Below are positions 61,201-64,000 of a stretch of 64,000 bases of DNA, one piece after another. The position numbers were made by a program, and so were the translations under genes. A model generated the notes under the pieces. The model ran no database searches and was not told where the DNA came from. It saw only the letters and a list, made by a program, of their open reading frames with translations. Where the stretch lies: NCBI RefSeq assembly GCF_014905175.1, contig NC_057790.1:16704469-16768468 (forward strand). Direction: 5' to 3'. This DNA comes from Aphidius gifuensis. Its lineage: Eukaryota > Arthropoda > Insecta > Hymenoptera > Braconidae. Each line of letters opens with the position of its first letter. Position 1 is the stretch's first letter.

Positions 61201-62111
61201 AGGTACAATTAGCAGGTCACCAGGGTAATTTTCGAGCAGGTCCAACACCTGGTACAATATTAAAAAAATTATGTCCACAAGAAGAATCATGTTTTCGTTT
61301 ATTGATGCATGATATTTTAAGGCCTTATGTACCTGAATTTAAAGGTATTCTAGATGTTCGAGAATCTGAAGAAGATAGAAATCAACAAGTATCAAATACA
61401 AATAATACATCATCAACAGATGAATCATCCAAAAGACCAATTATTGCCTCATATCTTCAATTACAAGATTTACTTGGTGATTTTGATCAACCATGTGTAA
61501 TGGATTGTAAAGTTGGTGTAAGAACATATCTTGAATCTGAACTTGCTAAAGCAAAAGAACGTCCAAAATTACGTAAAGATATGTATGATAAAATGATACA
61601 AGTTGATCCAACAGCACCAAATACTGAAGAAAGACGTTTACAAGCAGTTACTAAACCACGTTATATGGTATGGAGAGAAACAATATCAAGTACAGCAACA
61701 CTTGGTTTTAGAGTAGAAGGAATAAAATTATCACATGGTAATTCATCAAAAGATTTTAAAACAACAAGATCAAGAGAACAAGTTACTGAAACAATAAAAC
61801 GTTTTGTTATAAATTATCCTCATGCTATTGGTAAATATTTACAACGTTTAAAAGCAATAAAAGCAACATTAAAAGCATCACCATTTTTTGCATCACATGA
61901 AGTTGTTGGTTCAAGTTTATTATTTGTTCATGATAATAAAAATGCTGGTATTTGGATGATTGATTTTGCTAAAACACTACCATTACCATCACATCTTAAA
62001 AAAATTGAACATGATGCAGAATGGCAAGTTGGTAATCATGAGGATGGTTATCTCATTGGTGTCAATAATCTTATTGATATTTTTGAAGACATACGTAACT
62101 CTGAAACGTAA
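53739..62111 (+). CDS. IP3K: Inositol-1,4,5-trisphosphate 3-kinase with three alternative 5' coding units
   Basis: The enzyme phosphorylates Ins(1,4,5)P3 to Ins(1,3,4,5)P4, terminating the Ca2+ signal. The catalytic core lies in two common exons, 61028-61108 and 61203-62111 (stop). It has SSGWRKLRNIVQWTPFFQTY (calmodulin-binding/linker region), QLAGHQGNFRAG, then the IPK signature P-x-x-x-D-x-K-x-G (PCVMDCKVG), SSLLFVHD and the Mg-binding M-I-D-F-A-K-T near the end. Three upstream coding units all end in phase 0 and can each splice to 61028: 53739-54051 + 54579-54909 + 54992-55208 (616-aa form), 57053-57391 (442 aa) and 60469-60945 (488 aa). The kinase domain is clearly ITPK rather than IPMK or IP6K. 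The Drosophila counterpart would be IP3K1 or IP3K2; the multi-promoter layout favours IP3K2. Confidence 0.93.
55209..57052. other. IP3K intron / internal promoter region
   Basis: About 1.8 kb, AT-rich. A short-ORF stretch at 55849-56100 and 56498-56683 has no domain. The last few hundred bases should hold the promoter for the 57053 unit. Confidence 0.45.
57053..57391 (+). other. IP3K: IP3K 5' unit 2 (single exon)
   Basis: MENNNMMHDDVGLPPKCSRV onward, 113 codons ending GQKK at a GTAGAA donor in phase 0. Contains SLNLMEQLLLAKMERHSLDP and a CKCDDC motif like the CSCLDCDD of unit 1, showing that units 1 and 2 share ancestry or function. No convincing acceptor precedes the ATG, so it reads as a first exon. 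Confidence 0.7.
57392..60468. other. IP3K intron, about 3.1 kb
   Basis: Low-complexity AT-rich DNA with A- and T-runs. No conserved frame. 59980-60180 is less AT-biased and is the likely promoter of the third unit. Confidence 0.45.
60469..60945 (+). other. IP3K: IP3K 5' unit 3 (single exon)
   Basis: MQRTFDITIPKIICTKASLS onward, 159 codons. A basic Ser/Arg block (RSKIRRNSRRHSITIDRQ, SSSSSRSPSPVPRL) resembles phosphorylation sites; the tail PSGLEWGEPSGDDLSSEWES is acidic and close to the kinase junction. Ends phase 0 at LLPK. Frame is open upstream of the ATG only through an A-run leader, so the ATG at 60469 is preferred. Confidence 0.75.
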
Positions 62112-63063
62112 TAAAAAAATAGATATAAATTAGTATTGAGTTTTTTTTAAATATATTAAATTTTTATAAACAAATAATAATAATTAATTATAAAACATAA
62201 ATACTATTTGATAAAACAAAGAGTACGTAAACTCATTAGTTCGATAGATTTTAAGCTATTTATTATATAATAATTATTAAAACAAAAAAAAAAATGAGAA
62301 AATAATAACGATAATCGACTTTTTGTGTTGATTGAAAATTAAGTTAACCAGGTGCGTAAACTCAGTAGTTCGATTAATAGATAATAATTAAAATCCTGAT
62401 AAATAGGTATTCAAGAAAAAAAAAAAAATTGTAACATATTTTTACCACTTTTTTTTCTAATAAATATTTACATAAATAAATGAGACCAAAGACATGGCAG
62501 CTAATAATAACGTTGCCAGACTTATGAGGTATGCAAAAAGAGAAAAAAAAAAATTAAATAAATCCTCAATAAAGACTGTAACTTAATATTTCGAAACCAA
62601 TATACTTTTTTTTTTTTATATATATAAATCTTATTGTGTAGCTATTTTTCCAAACTAAAATGAAAAAAAAAAAAGATTTAAAATTCACATGTACAGTTTT
62701 TTTTTTAATTATTATTATTACATTATTAATATTTTCTTCTAATTTTTATTAATTTAATTAACTACTTAGATATAAGATTTTATTTATATATTTTGAAATA
62801 AACATTTTCTTAATTTGTCTCTGATAATGAGACATGTATTTTGTATATCCAAAGCGCATTCATACGTTTGTTATTAAATTATCATCAATCATTATTTAAA
62901 AAAAAAAAAAAAAAAAAATATATATTATATATAATAAAAAGGAAAAAAAAATTAACTTTATTTTTTCACTATTTTTGTTTAATTGTTGTTGATAAATAAT
63001 AAGGAAATTTTTAATATTAATTTTATAATATTTTTTTGTGAAAAAATAAATATAAAAAAATAT
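62112..63063. other. Convergent 3' spacer of IP3K and the Q-rich gene
   Basis: AT-rich with several A-runs and a TTAGTTCGAT-type motif that recurs at about 62238 and 62365 (both in CGTAAACTCA-TAGTTCGAT context). Otherwise nothing. Confidence 0.45.
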
Positions 63064-63107
63064 TCATGGAGCATTGAATGTTGTATTTCGTGATGATGTT
63101 TGATGAG

Positions 63108-63138
<31 letters not shown>

Positions 63139-64000
63139 CTGTTGTACTTGTTGTTGTTGCTGTTGCACTTGTACTTGTTGTACTTGTTGTACATGTTGTA
63201 CATTTGTTGTTTGTGTTGTTGATAATGATGTTGGTGCAATAACTCTAGCATAAACAGTAGCACCAGTTTTTAATCCAGCTGTTGTTGGAATAACTTTAAG
63301 ACCATGTAGTGTTTTAAGATTGAGCAATTGACTTGGCAAAATAATTGGTTGCTGTCCACCTTGACCTTGTTGACCAGATGGTTGTTTTGCAAGTACCATT
63401 CCACCACTTTGATTAATACCAACACCAACACTTTTATTACTTGATAATACAAGTGGTTTACCAGCTAATTGAGCTGTAATCATTCTAACTGTTTGTCCAC
63501 CAGAACCAGATTGTTGTGAATTATTTGATATTAATTTTGTCTGACCTGCAGCTTGTCCTTGAGTAACCACCTAATTAAAAATATATTAAATTAATTATTT
63601 TATTTGTTTTTTTTTTTCGCTTTTAAAATAAAAACAAAAATTAATTTTAATTTACCTGATACTGTGTTTGAATAATTTGTTTTCCTTGTCGATTAAGTTG
63701 TGCAACTCCACCTGTTGTTGTTGCAAGTTTAAAACCTTTTTGTGCTAATAAACTTTCCATAGAAATTATTTGTCCACCAGTACCTGTTAAAACTTTTGCT
63801 AATATTTTCTGTTGTTGTTGTTGATGATATGGACTTTGAATTTGTACAGATATTGGTTTACCACCAATTTGTGCAATAATTTTTTGCATTCCAGGTGTCT
63901 GAATTGTTTGTCCTTGTTGTGTTGTTTGTTGTTGTGATTGTCCTTGTAATTGTTGTGTTTTTAATTGTTGTGTATTTTGTGCTTGACCAATTGATGGTGA
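63064..64000 (-). CDS. C-terminal part of a Q-rich nuclear protein, probably NFRKB (INO80 subunit)
   Basis: Two exons visible: 64000-63656 (open at the window edge) and 63570-63064, joined in phase 0 (TQYQ-VVTQ). The sequence is Gln-rich with conserved-looking islands: GMQKIIAQIGGKPISVQI, ILAKVLTGTGGQIISMESLL, QTVRMITAQLAGKPLVL, and PIILPSQLLNLKTLHGLKVI followed by a TGATVYARVIAP block, then poly-Q. Such islands fit the disordered C terminus of insect nuclear factor related to kappa-B-binding protein, a component of the INO80 remodeller. The diagnostic DEUBAD and winged-helix domains lie outside the window, so the name is a family-level inference; another Q-rich co-activator is possible. Confidence 0.5.

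Noticed and set aside
1..64000. CRISPR arrays, bacterial operons or integrated bacterial genes
   Set aside because: The only regular repeats are satellites, microsatellites and gene duplications; all recognised genes are intron-bearing insect genes or single-exon secreted proteins.

Overview
The window is AT-rich eukaryotic DNA with short GT-AG introns (about 60-250 bp), abundant A/T homopolymers and an insect gene set. It most resembles a compact hymenopteran genome. A parasitoid wasp, perhaps braconid, is my best inference from the base composition, intron size and protein flavour; nothing in the sequence proves the order. There are no bacterial or plasmid features and no CRISPR array. Many introns fall inside conserved proteins, so the gene models were built by hand from splice sites and frame continuity.

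Layout. 1-1783 (+) is the 3' part of ASCC2 (ribosome-quality-control / ASC-1 complex), convergent with and overlapping BIN3 (BAR protein, 1721-2700, -). 2890-3885 is an array of about 8 copies of a ~120-bp satellite. 4285-4791 (+) is a small secreted PDGF/VEGF-like cystine-knot protein. 5640-13344 (-) is Tpr/Megator, the nuclear-basket coiled coil, divergent from crooked neck (13954-16064, +; splicing). DCAF13/Sof1 (16506-18101, +; 18S rRNA processing) and a TMEM145/GPR180-type seven-pass receptor (18642-20580, +) follow. ALR sulfhydryl oxidase (20885-21451, -) is divergent from KNL1/Spc105R (about 22494-27437, +), the kinetochore scaffold, which carries SILK, RVSF and an array of MELT-like repeats.

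28.4-43.9 kb is the accessory region. It holds four tandem copies (A-D, all -) of a seven-exon gene with a conserved mitochondrial-type presequence. Its mature part is built from exon-encoded repeats that resemble the N-terminal half of p32/C1QBP (MAM33 fold). The copies carry tRNA-like and non-LTR reverse-transcriptase fossils and are bracketed by the same ~120-bp satellite, inverted on the far side. Introns are better conserved than exons between copies C and D, and most exon changes alter the amino acid, which suggests diversifying selection. The fourth copy has lost its start exon but has two tandem terminal exons. I regard this cluster as the most likely new biology in the window.

45322-46187 (-) is a two-exon secreted orphan with two internal repeats. 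47370-52351 (-) is virilizer (m6A methyltransferase complex, sex-specific splicing). 53739-62111 (+) is inositol-1,4,5-trisphosphate 3-kinase with three alternative 5' coding units feeding one kinase domain. 63064-64000 (-) is the Q-rich C terminus of a probable NFRKB (INO80 complex) gene. Two single-base frame breaks in otherwise conserved genes (ASCC2 near 1155, crn at 16060) suggest occasional assembly indels.
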